Source: Fragilariopsis cylindrus CCMP1102 (Eukaryota > Bacillariophyta > Bacillariophyceae > Bacillariales > Bacillariaceae). From it: a stretch of DNA of 64,000 nt. Each line of letters starts with the position of its first letter. Position 1 is the stretch's first letter. Below the pieces are notes generated by a model. It did not search any database and was not told the DNA's origin. It worked only from the letters and a program-made list of their open reading frames with translations. The stretch lies in NCBI GenBank assembly GCA_900095095.1, contig FMBT01000424.1, forward strand, positions 58,868-122,867, read 5' to 3'. Both the position numbers and the translations under genes were made by a program. Below are positions 46,046 to 57,104 of the stretch, piece by piece.

Positions 46046-48771
46046 ATGACACCAAAAAAAGATAACCCGACGTTCCGAGTCGCTGATTCAAATTTCCAAG
46101 AGAGCAACTCTGATGACGAGCCGGAGGTAAGTATTGGAAACAGAGTCGAATCGGGATCGATATACATTCGATGCCGACTTTCGTATTCATATATGCATTA
46201 TTATAACGTTTGATTCGTTTCCTTGTCATTCTTACGGAATCCGCTATCTTTTTATCTTTTCTTTCCCCCCAACAGGAATCACAGCACACCCAGACCCAAA
46301 TGGAATATACACAGCTCACACAACCAGGAGGTCTAACTCCAGACGAATCATCAAATTTAATGTTCACTTCATCGTGCAATCTGACACCATTAAGTCCTCC
46401 ACCAGTTGAACCATTCGGTCGGCTGATACCTTGTGTGCCTTCGGCGAATCTTACGGCTGCAGATTTTTTACCAACACAGGATTGTTATTGGCTCGGTCGA
46501 AGTCATAAGTGCGATGTTACAGCACAGTATTCTTCAAGTACCGAAAATAAAAAGGAACAATCAGCTTTGGAGTGGGGCAAATCAATGATATCCAATCGTC
46601 ACTGTCGTATTTTTCAACAGGTCAAAGGGAATCAAATATTTATTGAAGACAATTCTGGAAACGGAACATTTATCAATCAAGGAATACATCTACAAAAAGG
46701 TGAAACTCGTATTCTTCATTCGGGAGATGAAATTTGCTTGATCAATTCAGAAACACTCCGCAAGAAGATATCATCGCATAGAATTGTACAGATGGTGTTG
46801 CAACAATTTTCTTTTGTATTTGTTGTGTCCAAACCACGAAAATCTTGTGTCAATCCACGTGCCATGAATTACAACTTCGGTGCTGGCATCGGCAGGAACA
46901 ATCGGAACAACATCAACAATAATGAACATAAAAATAATAATCCTGCCGCTTCTCCAACAGCAACAACCAGGCGCATTGAAACCTTTTATGATATGAGAGA
47001 GGTTCTTGGTGATGGAACCTCTGGTCAGGTGCGTCGTGCTATTCATCGACAATCTGGGAAAGAGAGAGCAGTTAAAGTAATCAATCTTCGGCGGCATGTC
47101 GACACCTCCATGATGGAGATGATGGAGAGGGAAGTTAGTATACTTCAGTCCATTGATCATCCGTACATTGTGAAATTAGTAGAAGTGTTTGTTGAACACG
47201 GAGTAGCCATGTATCTGGTGATGGAACTTGTAAAGGGTGGTGATCTTTTTGATAGTATTGTAGAAAAACAAAGATATACCGAGGTGGAGGCCAGGAGAGC
47301 AATGAGAAGACTTTTGTCTGCCATCCATTACCTTCACGAAGATTCAAACATTGTCCATAGAGACTTGAAGCCGGAAAATATACTTTGTTCCTCTCCGACG
47401 CATGTGAAACTTGCTGATTTTGGACTTGCTAAAATTGTCAAGTCGGATGGATTGAAGACATTTTGTGGAACCCCAGCGTACTTTGCGCCGGAAGTGCTTC
47501 AGCGTCGTGGTACTGTAGCAGGACAGGGACGTTATGGAAAACCCGCAGATATGTGGTCCCTCGGAGTGATTTTGTATATTTTGCTGACTGGAAAGCCTCC
47601 ATTTGATACTAATATGGATGAATTTCAAGGGTTTGAGGTCGACTTTGAATCGGACCTCGATGTATGGTCTACAATGAGCGCCGCGAAGGAGCTCGTCGCT
47701 CAAATGCTTCGTAAAGATCCCAAACGAAGACTTACGGTTCGTCAAGCCTGTGATCATTCCTGGATCAACGTTGATGATGGTGACACACACTGTCACCCGC
47801 TTGATGATCCAGCAGTTACTACAAACAAGCGTCTTTTCAAACAAGAATTAGAAGTCAAGAACTTAGATGGTGTTGACGATTCTGCACCATATAATAACGA
47901 CGAAATAGCCTCCCAGTGTTCCAAAGATGATAGTGTTCTGTCGAAAGAAGAATCTGACGCCGCGATCTCCAGTCATAGTCGAACTGATAGTGTATTCCAC
48001 CTTGATATCACAGATTTACCTGAAACTAACATGTGTAACGTAAATGCTTCAAATCCTTCGTCCATGTCAAAAATCCAAATATCAAAACCGCCGTCTCCTT
48101 CCGGATGTATCAAACAAATGCCTCTTGAGAGTGACAATAACAACAATAATATTAGTGCCGGAGGCGAAAATGTGGACGACGATGATGATGATGATGATGA
48201 GATAAAAACTAGTAGTCCTGATGGTATCCCAAATACGAATACTGAGTGCTTGGATAACGTATCATTCTCTGATGACGTTTGCCAACCACCGCGATCTCCA
48301 CTGACAAAGTTGAATCTGAACAAAAGAGGCAATCAATTTCGGGACCAGATTCTTATCAAGCAAACTGATCTCGGCTCACCATCGTTGGATGCTTCCGAAT
48401 TATTTGAATCATCAGACGGTAACGGACAGTCCCAAACAGCCGTGACGCCTACCTCGTCAAACATCAAACGACAGCGAGAGCAACCAGATTCAGATGTTGA
48501 AGAGCCGGGTGAAAATATGGATGATCCTATACTATCTCAATTCAGTTCAGAACCATCTAGTGTCGAATCATTTAGTGACTCTTCTATATCCTCATCGTCT
48601 CCGCATGAGACGATCGAAATGAACGAGACCTCAATAGTAGATCAAGTATGTCTCGAGCCTAGCCAAAACAAACGATGCGCTGAAGAAGGAAACACAAATA
48701 ACTCTTCGAAACGCCCTAAAATTAATAATTCCAAACAAACCACCTTGAATGCATGGCTTGTCAAAAAATGA
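46046..48771 (+). CDS. CHK2/RAD53-type checkpoint kinase (SQ/TQ cluster, FHA, kinase)
   Basis: Exons 46046-46126 and 46276-48771 give 858 residues. Exon 2 opens with ESQHTQTQMEYTQLTQ, five SQ/TQ sites in 17 residues, the ATM/ATR target cluster. The FHA domain follows at about residues 97-190 (LGRSHKCD, SNRHCRIF, SGNGTFINQ). The kinase domain lies at about 260-530 and has all catalytic motifs: GDGTSGQV, AVKVI, HRDLKPEN, DFGLAK, CGTPAYFAPE and DMWSLGVILYILLTG. The long tail is acidic and Ser-rich with KR clusters (KRQREQ, KRPKINN) and ends KQTTLNAWLVKK, which resembles a PCNA-interacting box. The domain order matches CHK2, a DNA-damage checkpoint kinase acting in the nucleus. Confidence 0.9.
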
Positions 48772-48994
48772 TGATGGGTTGACTGTTTATAGCTTACCTA
48801 GCCACAGGAAAAACTAGGTTTTGTCTGAGAGACTACTGATTTCTTTTTCAACCTCTTCGTTTTCCATTCCCATATCCTTTTTTTTGACGTGGTAACACAA
48901 ATAATTAGTAAATGAACTACTAATTGTTTATAGATGCAGATATACTTGAAGTAGTAAAGTATAAAATAATATAATACAATAGTTATAATCACAC

Positions 48995-49954
48995 TTAGCG
49001 AAATAATAATAACAAATTTGTTAGGAGTCTACCTTTGAATATTTTTTCCCTTGATTTACGCTCGTGCCACCATTGTGGAAGATAGCTATATGGACTCTTA
49101 ACTCTTGGAGCATTTTCAGATTGACGGAACTGCGAAAACCAGTTTTGGACGTTTCGTATTGATTCCGTCGATTCTAGGTATAGTGGAGGTAATCCCATAG
49201 ATACAAGTAGTCCGTGCAACGATCCATGTCCTTGTCCTGAACCGGTATGTTGATCACCGATGTAACCAACTGTATGGAAAATCAATTTCTTACTTGGGGT
49301 CCACAAGAATGATTGCAGTTCTGGTCCAGTGGTGAATCTTTCTTGTTCACTTGGATGTTTAGGAGCCAATGTCAAACCAGAACCAGGCAATATAGCAATC
49401 CCTGTATGTGTTCCCGAGTAACGAGCAACAGCCCAAATCCTCCAAGGATCATGTGGATCCTGATGCCAACCCTCGTAGGAAACTGTCAAGTCGGGTATCG
49501 CAGAACCTAAATCAAGGCCATTGTGTTGATAATAATTCATAAGAGTAATGAAATCATTTTTTGAAATGGGACCGATGGCTGGAGATGTGAACACAAAATC
49601 TTCTGCAAACATTTGCTGTTGATTTACTGACACCCTTGTCATACCCCCCGCTAAGTCAACAGCATCAACAAAATCTAATGTCCAATCGACTAATAAATCA
49701 AAGGTCGGATCCAACGTATAGTACGATGCGTGATTATTATTAACATTGTCTTCGACTTCTATGGGACTGTTAATTTCAGTTGTAAAAGAATAGTCATCAT
49801 GCGTAAATTGTTCAGTTGTTGTCGATTCCTGATAAAACAGTGATGGAATCTCAGGTTTCTTAGATTCTTTAGGAATTAGTAGACCAAAACAACATGATGA
49901 CGATAGTAAGAACACCACATAATATTGTATACAGATAGAGACGATTCCGGTCAT
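48995..49954 (-). CDS. Secreted or plastid-directed NTF2-like (SnoaL-type) protein
   Basis: A single-exon gene of 319 residues. A signal peptide (VSICIQYYVVFLLSSSCCFG, residues about 4-24) is followed by LLIP, so a plastid bipartite signal is possible but lacks the usual Phe at cleavage. The central part resembles NTF2/SnoaL cone folds (RVSVNQQQMFAEDFVFTSPAIGPISKNDFITLMNYY, then WHQDPHDPWRIWAVARYSGTHTG and HTVGYIGDQHTGSGQGHG). In this superfamily the pocket may bind a small ligand or act as an isomerase. No catalytic residue can be fixed. It converges on the CHK2-like gene, 223 bases apart. Confidence 0.65.
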   Translation of the reverse strand: MTGIVSICIQYYVVFLLSSSCCFGLLIPKESKKPEIPSLFYQESTTTEQFTHDDYSFTTEINSPIEVEDNVNNNHASYYTLDPTFDLLVDWTLDFVDAVDLAGGMTRVSVNQQQMFAEDFVFTSPAIGPISKNDFITLMNYYQHNGLDLGSAIPDLTVSYEGWHQDPHDPWRIWAVARYSGTHTGIAILPGSGLTLAPKHPSEQERFTTGPELQSFLWTPSKKLIFHTVGYIGDQHTGSGQGHGSLHGLLVSMGLPPLYLESTESIRNVQNWFSQFRQSENAPRVKSPYSYLPQWWHERKSREKIFKGRLLTNLLLLFR

Positions 49955-50793
49955 GATTTCTGCTTTGTTATAAGGTATTTTATGTGATGTTTCGAAAGCT
50001 GTGGCGGGGGGCGTGTGTGATATCTATTTCTTTCTTCCTTTCTTTCTTTTTTTCTCTCTCTTTCTGATTATATTGGTAGTGACGACGTATTTGCGTTGGT
50101 TTATGACAATAAGTAGGTTCAAGTTACCTGCTGTACGAGAAGTATGCTGATGTAGCGTGTGTTTATGTAAAGTCAACGAGTCAGCATGAGTGATGCATGT
50201 CGCGCACATTTTTATACGGGACTGGATTTGATCCCGGATATGTTAAAACCAAAGAATCATACTACTTGTACATAAATAATTCCTCCAATACCAACTATGA
50301 AAAGCTAAAGATAGCTAACACTCTCTACACATAGATATTTTTTGTGAGATCTATTTTCAATCTGGATAGAAATAGACAGAGCATTAATGAATCTTTGCTC
50401 AACTTCAGGTAGGGTTCAACAGATAACAAAATACACACAATTAAGACTGCCTAATCCTATATATTATATAATATTATAAGGAAAACCCTAGTAACTTTCA
50501 ATTATAAGAAAAAGAAATCTAGTTTTTTTGCAAACTTGTAAATATTCGATATAATCATGTACAGTAATTTTAATTTGCAGAGACAGTAAATACAAATTGA
50601 AACCGAATTGAAACACTGGAAAAAAATCGCAAACACCTTCTTCGTGATTCCCGAAAACTATTCTTGAAGTGACTTCCAAAGCCACAACCACCACAACTTT
50701 CGTTACTAGACCCTAAATTCCTCTCCCCGACCACATGGACTATCTGACCTATCGATATCGATATTCTTATAACCACCATGAGTATTTATCTTC
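49955..50793. other. Intergenic region
   Basis: A pyrimidine run (TTTC/TCTC) at 50025-50064 precedes AT-rich sequence. No gene is supported. Confidence 0.5.
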
Positions 50794-52056
50794 CTATGTA
50801 TTCTCCGTGATCTCTTCTTTCAAAATCTCTCTATGACCTTGCAGTTGCGACTGGAATATGCTCATCATCTGATTGATTCTTAGTACCTGTGTGTGCATAA
50901 TATCGTAAGAAACGAGAATCGACTCATCTTCGCATTTCTGAATCTTAAGAGGTTTAGTAGTATGGTTTGCGTCGTCGATAGGGCTACTACTATCTGTGGT
51001 CACGTCACTTCTAGTAACACCGCTTTCGGTATCAGATGTTTCATTTCTACGATCCATAGTGATCTCGACGAGTGGTCGAGTTCGAGTTTTGACTTGATGA
51101 TGATGTCTGGAAAAAGCAGAGTGCGCATATTTTTTGGACTTCTGCTGAAGTTTGGTAAGTTCTTTCTGATTCGGTCGAACATACTTGTTCATTATACTTA
51201 GACATTTTTTGATCTTATTTGTTAAAGATTGACTAATTTCATGAGACTTTCTTAGAATTTGTAACGTAGCAAATGCTCTTGCCACAAAAATCTCGCATTT
51301 GTGACAGCGTATTTTTTGATGATCGAAAATGAATGTTTTTTCAAGTAGGTTCGATTCAAGATTCGGATAGGTATGTACAAAATTCCACATCTTCATTGCC
51401 TCTATGGTAAGATCAAAACAGTTAAGATTCTTAACGATTGCCTGTAAAATAGCAACGTCACTCCTAGCAAATCGTTGCTCGTGTAATACCAACAATAACT
51501 GCCTCCTGGGGATCCAACCAAAAGATCGACCACGGATCTTACCCTCTCTCCACGATGGACTATATGTCATTCCAGATTTTGCGATTTCAATATGAGCATT
51601 GTATAGAGCTCGAGCTAATACATCACCAAACAGAAGTTCCATTTTTGGATTGATGTGGTCCTCATCGCCGCCCGGGACAGCTACAGGGAGCAGTATATTT
51701 TTCAATTCGTCAAAACAATCCTCGTCGTCCTCTTCACATTCATTAAATTCGTATGGAGAGATAAAGTCCTCATCTTCTATTTCATCTCCTTCGACACTTT
51801 CGTTCGTATTTTCCTCAGGATCAGAACTAGTTTCGTCATTACAATTGCTACTGCTTGTATCATCGTCGTCGTCTTTCCTGATAGAATCTTCATCTTCTTC
51901 ATTGTCACTGCCATTCTCGTCGTCGTCGGACGAACTGGAATCGATATCGCTACTGTTCCTAGAATCGATATCGATGGGGATGTCAGTGCTTGTGCCGCGA
52001 GAGCTAGATAGACCACTATCGTCGCCACTATTACTAACAACAAACGACGGTGCCAT
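50794..52056 (-). CDS. Acidic protein of unknown function
   Basis: A single-exon gene of 420 residues. The first ~115 residues are Asp/Glu/Ser-rich and disordered. Residues ~120-320 look folded and mostly helical (ELKNILLPVAVPGG, MELLFGDVLARALYNAHIEIAKSG, RRQLLLVLHEQRFARSDVAILQAIVKNLNCF, IRCHKCEIFVARAFATLQ), with a basic helical stretch after it (KKCLSIMNKYVRPNQKELTKLQQKSKK). The tail contains a helical QVLRINQMMSIFQSQL segment. One CxxC (CHKC) is present. No domain is recognised, and composition suggests a nuclear or cytosolic protein. The gene diverges from the ApaH-like phosphatase. Confidence 0.6.
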   Translation of the reverse strand: MAPSFVVSNSGDDSGLSSSRGTSTDIPIDIDSRNSSDIDSSSSDDDENGSDNEEDEDSIRKDDDDDTSSSNCNDETSSDPEENTNESVEGDEIEDEDFISPYEFNECEEDDEDCFDELKNILLPVAVPGGDEDHINPKMELLFGDVLARALYNAHIEIAKSGMTYSPSWREGKIRGRSFGWIPRRQLLLVLHEQRFARSDVAILQAIVKNLNCFDLTIEAMKMWNFVHTYPNLESNLLEKTFIFDHQKIRCHKCEIFVARAFATLQILRKSHEISQSLTNKIKKCLSIMNKYVRPNQKELTKLQQKSKKYAHSAFSRHHHQVKTRTRPLVEITMDRRNETSDTESGVTRSDVTTDSSSPIDDANHTTKPLKIQKCEDESILVSYDIMHTQVLRINQMMSIFQSQLQGHREILKEEITENT

Positions 52057-52594
52057 TATTTTTCTTGTTCATTAGAGTGATGACGTAAATGTATGTACGG
52101 TATATATGCATGCATGTCTTCATCAATCTTGTCTGCCTTCGTTGCAGTTCGTAAATTGAAATACTACTTTAACCTTCTACTTCTTTTGTTTTATTACATA
52201 CTTGTACTTCGATACTACCGGTAAAGTTTATAAGGAAATGATAAATATAATAAAGCGCACCTCAGTTTTTGCTTCGGGGCAGGAACTCGAACAAAAGGGG
52301 GTGTCGTATCTCGACGCGCAAAATACGCAAACTGACGAGTTTGATAACTTTTAGCTATTAATCACGATATGAACACATGATAATTGCACAACAACAGTTG
52401 TATCATACCACATACGATGTTCTATTATAATATATTACATTACCGGTATAATATTATCCCCTTGAAAAATTTAATCTTTGCTACATGTAACATAACACTT
52501 ACAAAAACCTTACATCAATTCGATGGTAACCAGTACATAGTCTATTCGTAGTCAAAGTCAAAGTCAGAGTCAATTCGTAGTCAAAGTCAAACCA
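52057..52594. promoter_or_regulatory. Divergent promoter region with a direct repeat at the ALPH start
   Basis: A 19-base direct repeat (ATTCGTAGTCAAAGTCAAA) occurs at 52544-52562 and 52573-52591, the second copy ending three bases before the start codon at 52595. GTCAAA/GTCAGA units also occur between the copies. The rest is AT-rich, with a GC-richer patch at 52255-52335. Confidence 0.6.
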
Positions 52595-53728
52595 ATGCAA
52601 TATCGGCGCATTCTCGCCAATACTAGCACCAAAAATATTGCAATGGCGGTCGGTATACCTGTTGGTTTCGCAACAGCTTTCTTTTTCTGGGCTAATATTA
52701 ATTCTAGCAGAAGGAATTCATTATCCGAAATATGCACTTTGGAAAAAGCCACTGTTAGGTGTTTTCAGACACCTGCTGACGAATACTATAAAGAACACAA
52801 AAAGATCCCTCCTCCATCTATACCACATGCAATACTGACAGAGTTAGCAGCTGCAGCAGCTGCTGCGGACGAAGAATCGGAGAGGAGTGACGAAGATCGT
52901 AAGATGAATAACCAGAAGAAGAAGAATATTTTAGTAGTTGGAGATGTCCACGGTTGCTATAACGAATTATTGGAGCTACACAACAAAGCTTTAAATGAAA
53001 ATGATCAGATACCATTTCAGTACGTTATACTTGTGGGAGATTTGTGTAACAAGGGACCAGAATCTGCGAAAGTGATTCGTCATGTTCGTTTATCTTCTAA
53101 TTGGTTTTCGGTGAGAGGAAATCACGACGATGGGGCTCTTTTAGCAACTCTTGGCGGAAGAAGTCGTCTACAAAAGAACAAATACCAATGGGTTGAAGCC
53201 CTTTCTGATGATGACGTACAATTTATGGCTGACCTGCCGTATACAATAAAGATTCCGGGTGACTTTTTCGGAGTAGGAGAAATTAAATTCGAACAGAATG
53301 ATGATACAATAATTGTCCATGCTGGCTTAATCCCAAATCGTGAAATAGAAACACAGGAAATTAAGACAATGATAACGATACGAGATTTGTTACCTCGATA
53401 CGACGAAGATGATAAGTTCACTCATTATGAATACTACGAAAAGAGAAAGGGTGGCATCATCGAAAATGGATGTAACGACACTAAGGCGATATGTAAGGAT
53501 AACAAGGAAAACGACCCTGTACCATGGGGAACTGCGTGGAATGGTCCTTTCGTTATTTTTGGTCACGATGCAAAACGCAAATTGCAGATGTACGATAATG
53601 CGATCGGTTTAGACACAGGGGCTGTATATGGAGGAATGCTAACGGGCTTGATTTTATCCTCCAACACAGAAAGAAAACTTGTTTCTGTTAAGTCGAAAGA
53701 GTATTCAGCAATAATAGGTAAAAAATAG
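52595..53728 (+). CDS. ApaH-like phosphatase (ALPH), membrane-anchored
   Basis: A single-exon gene of 377 residues. A hydrophobic helix (MAVGIPVGFATAFFFWA, about residues 17-33) is followed by a polar spacer with an Ala run and then a PPP-superfamily metallophosphatase fold: ILVVGDVHGCYNE (first metal motif), VILVGDLCNKGPES, VRGNHDDGA, IIVHAGLIP and IFGHDAKR. GDxxNKGP in place of the GDxVDRG of protein phosphatases points to the ApaH-like branch. Relatives hydrolyse diadenosine tetraphosphate, and the trypanosome member ALPH1 removes mRNA caps. An N-terminal anchor would place this one at a membrane. The true substrate cannot be deduced. Confidence 0.8.
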   Translation: MQYRRILANTSTKNIAMAVGIPVGFATAFFFWANINSSRRNSLSEICTLEKATVRCFQTPADEYYKEHKKIPPPSIPHAILTELAAAAAAADEESERSDEDRKMNNQKKKNILVVGDVHGCYNELLELHNKALNENDQIPFQYVILVGDLCNKGPESAKVIRHVRLSSNWFSVRGNHDDGALLATLGGRSRLQKNKYQWVEALSDDDVQFMADLPYTIKIPGDFFGVGEIKFEQNDDTIIVHAGLIPNREIETQEIKTMITIRDLLPRYDEDDKFTHYEYYEKRKGGIIENGCNDTKAICKDNKENDPVPWGTAWNGPFVIFGHDAKRKLQMYDNAIGLDTGAVYGGMLTGLILSSNTERKLVSVKSKEYSAIIGKK

Positions 53729-53920
53729 AATAAAATTGCAGTTTTATTAGTTAGTATTGAATAGAACTAATGATAATAGATGAATAGCAGTGGTGGCTGT
53801 CAACGCACATGATGAAAACTAAACTGCTGCAAATGATATATGAAATTGAGTCAGCCTTTCCGAAACTAATGTAAAACTAGTAGTGGTGATGACTTTCTTG
53901 TTCTTGGTAGTTTCTAGTTC

Positions 53921-53958
<38 letters not shown>

Positions 53959-54111
53959 TGTGTGTGTCTGCTCATTGCTTGATTGCGATCTGTGTCTTGC
54001 TTTTATTTTGTTAGAGAGTAATGAATACGTCGGAACATATGAGAAATGGACTTGTTCTTTATCAATAATGTTGTTGGTGTCATGGATAAAAAGAGGAAAA
54101 GGATATTATGA
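53729..54111. other. Convergent intergenic region
   Basis: Contains an (AT)n-(GT)n run at about 53923-53968; no gene is seen. Confidence 0.6.
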
Positions 54112-55667
54112 CTACGAATCTTCAGGACCCTCCATATAGGTATCTTCTATTTCTTCTTCTCCATCTTCGATATCTTCCTCAATCTCTCGTAACATCGACG
54201 GGTCGGGTGCTTCACCAAGAATCGAAGCACAGAAGACAATAATTTGTCTCCTACCAATCTCAATTGCTACAGAAACAAAAAGGTACAGACACAATAATAG
54301 TAAGTGAGAGTGCTTCGTCGATACGATACGATACGATACGATACGATACGATTTGATTTTATATATATTATGAATCCAAGAACGATTATTTGACGTGTAT
54401 GTGACGAACCTGAACGAGGTCCAATCGAATACAAAATATCTCCCTCATCTAAGTTTTGGGATGAGCAGTTATCTTCGGTGGCTTTCTCCTTAATAAAATA
54501 ATCCCAATTGACACCCTGTTCCAACAATGTATCAACATTTGGAGTTAAGCCCTCCCCTTGAGTGCCTCTACAATATTGAGAACGTGCTTTAAATCTCGTA
54601 CTACCATGAACTGGTGGTTCTTCTGGAATTGCGTCATCGACCCGATGTAAGTATCGATCTGTTGTTATATAATTATTATTAGAAAGAAATAATGTTAATT
54701 TTGGTAGTATAATGTAGAATGGAGAGAGAGTGTGATATAAATGAGAAGGCGATGTTGCTGCTGTTGTTACTATTATTTCGTCTGGGGACACTTGTAAAAG
54801 CTCATATAAAGATAAGTAGTTCATAACGTACATAGGTCTCGCTCTAATATCTTTCGCGTGGAGTTAGACTTCGATTCCCCTTTGCAAAATATCAATCCAT
54901 TCACCAATAAAATGAAACCCTTTTCAATACAGGACGATTGATGGACTGAATGAATGGCCCGAGAATGATGCCCTTGTTGAGTGTCGCCTATATCATTTTG
55001 TAGGTAGTATCGATCCTTGAATCTAGGTGGCATCCCTTTTTGGTTTTCCATGTACTGGATACGGAATTACGAGTAGTTGTAGTAGTAGTAATGAAGGAAG
55101 AACAAAGTAAGTAAGTAAGTAAGTTGAATGAAAAATCACAGCAAAGATAAACATAAATACAAGGATGACGACACACATGATGACTGATTTGGTGTAATGT
55201 GTAATGAATGCATCATCAGCGCACATGATGAATGCAGTATGTAATGATACACGGTAACAACAAGTTACGGTGGTACTATATTTACCTTGGGAATTTTGTT
55301 CAGTTCAAAACCAAACACATTACGTAGACGACGGGATGCTTCTTGAAAAGCGGCAGACCCAATGTTATCCTTTCCAGCAATTCCAGCATCTTTGGTCACC
55401 TTAAGACGATCAATTGGTTCCTTTTCAAGACCACGAAATAGAATCAATCGTGAAAATCGATACGAGATGCTTTTCTTGTGCTTCAATGTTCAAGTTATCT
55501 AAATTCTTTCGATGACTTTCAGTCTCTGGTTTCACACTTTGAGAGGCCTCAGGGGGAAGTTGAGAGAACATCGGTTCACCAAATCTATCGTCTTCATCGA
55601 GAAGATTATCGTCATCATCATCATCATCATCATCGTCATCGTGTTTACGTTTTCCTGATCGTGGCAT
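54112..55667 (-). CDS. NSE3: NSE3-like MAGE-domain subunit of the SMC5/6 complex
   Basis: Exons: 55667-55286 (with one frame change), 55054-54832, 54658-54410, 54266-54112. The N-terminus has a poly-Asp run, then a MAGE homology domain: YRFSRLILFRGLEKEPI, AFQEASRRLRNVFGFELNKIP, RYYLQND, EKGFILLVNGLIFCKGE, ILERDLYRYLHRVDDAIPEEP and ILYSIGPRSAIEIGRRQIIVF. The order matches NSE3/MAGEG1, which with NSE1 and NSE4 forms a DNA-binding and ubiquitin-ligase sub-complex of SMC5/6 in genome repair. Splice joints from exon 2 on keep frame. Inside exon 1, near 55470, the frame shifts between EAQEK and ISYRFSR, an indel or unseen intron. Introns carry AAGT and GATAC repeats. Confidence 0.8.
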
Positions 55668-56222
55668 TTTCTAAAAAGTGATGCTAACTGTTGTTAAGGT
55701 AGTAAGTATTTCAGTTATAATTCCAAAACCAATGTATAATGATGGATCGTCGTCGTCGTCGTCGTCAAGTTAATTCTATTGTTAGCGTACAATGTTGAAT
55801 ACATTCAATGAGAATCAATCGCATTGTGATTTCAATTTTCAATTGCACACAAAAATCCAAAACCCAACAATGCTGGCGAACGCGCAAATTATGCGAGTTG
55901 CTTTGGGGGGGGGTGAAGTCTTGGTTTCGGGGGGAACTACAATTAGACTGATTTTCATCTCTTGTTGCAATGAAAGTAATGGTGGTATATTATGATGTTA
56001 ATGTAAATAAAGAAGGAATATCATTCTTTATTCTACAGAACTAAGTAGTAAAATTTGATCGGTTGTACCGTATTTTTTATTTTATATATTAGGATCGCTA
56101 GGTAACCCAGTACTTGTACATGTAATACCCGTGTCTCGAACCTTAAAAGAGGAAATTGAAATGAGTCTAGAATTTAAATATTACCTGTATAGTTTAACGT
56201 TTACTTTATTTAGTAAAGCTAT
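55668..56222. other. Intergenic region
   Basis: Contains a CGT trinucleotide run near 55749-55767 and G-rich tracts near 55903-55940; AT-rich otherwise, no gene supported. Confidence 0.5.
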
Positions 56223-57104
56223 CTATCCCAATCGCTTTCTTCGCCATTTATACTGAGCAGGTCGACCATCGTCTTCTGCTTTCACTTTGCGTTTTCTTCC
56301 CTTCCCAGCAACAAGCTTCTCGGTAACCAAATGATCTTCCGCCGTTTTCATTTGATCTGCTCGGTCTCTTCTGGGATTCCAATTCCTTATATGAACCAGA
56401 TCTTGCCTTAGCAAGCGTCTTGGCTAATTTTCGTTCTTTTCTTTGCAATTTATTTAGTTGGTCGACAGTAAGTTTTTTCTGTTGTTGTTGTTTTTGTGAA
56501 TTATCATTACTATCATCTACTTGTACATCATCATTCCCTCCTCTACTAGTACTCGTACTTGACCCACCAAGTTTTCTTTGGGCAAGTTTTCAATATCACT
56601 TTTACGTAATCGGTTGAAGGCTCTACCAGCCATTTCTGGATTGTTCCAAAATGGTCTGCAACATTAAATTCTCGAGCATCCTTCTTGCTTCCTACGAAGA
56701 CAGTATGTGTTCCGGTACCGACACCATCAGAATCTAACAAATGTAAAAATGCTTGTAACCGTTCTGCCTTTTTCGTATCTTTTTGCTTTTGCATCCTAAT
56801 ATAACTCAAATCTTGATCTTTCATTACCTTCACTAAATCCGGAGACAAGTTTCTATAATCTTCATTCGATTTATGTTTACCATCTTCCATTTTAGAATTA
56901 TGCATCCCAAAGTAAAATTCATCAGGATTTCTCATAGATGCTTTCTGTTTCATGGCATTCTTCCTATCTTCCTTCCGATGATAGTCAATAGCACGTTGCT
57001 TGTAATCTTTTTTCTTTTCCAAGATACCCCAGATGTTGCCTATCGACGGGCTGCGACCGCTCTTTATGAGCAATACGCTTCACGGCATTTCGTAAGGAAG
57101 ACAT
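56223..57104 (-). CDS. UTP11: UTP11, U3 snoRNP/SSU processome protein
   Basis: The start at 57104 reads [19 protein letters not shown], the family's conserved opening. It continues as [102 protein letters not shown] and ends [26 protein letters not shown] at 56223. The protein works in pre-18S rRNA processing in the nucleolus. Three one-base frame changes are needed: near 57030 (a G run one base too long), near 56650, and near 56375 (a C run one base too long). Conserved sequence resumes exactly on each far side, so consensus error is the best reading. Confidence 0.85.

Noticed and set aside
45682-46167. Minus-strand frame of 161 residues
   Set aside because: It overlaps the metacaspase/CHK2 divergent promoter and the CHK2 first exon; composition is not protein-like.
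51599-52075. Plus-strand Ser-rich frame of 158 residues
   Set aside because: It is the antisense of the acidic N-terminus of the minus-strand gene.
54660-54833. Apparent frameshift in the NSE3 gene (frame reading MNYLSLYELLQ)
   Set aside because: A GTACGT donor at 54831 and an acceptor at 54659 remove this stretch as an intron and rejoin the MAGE domain in frame.
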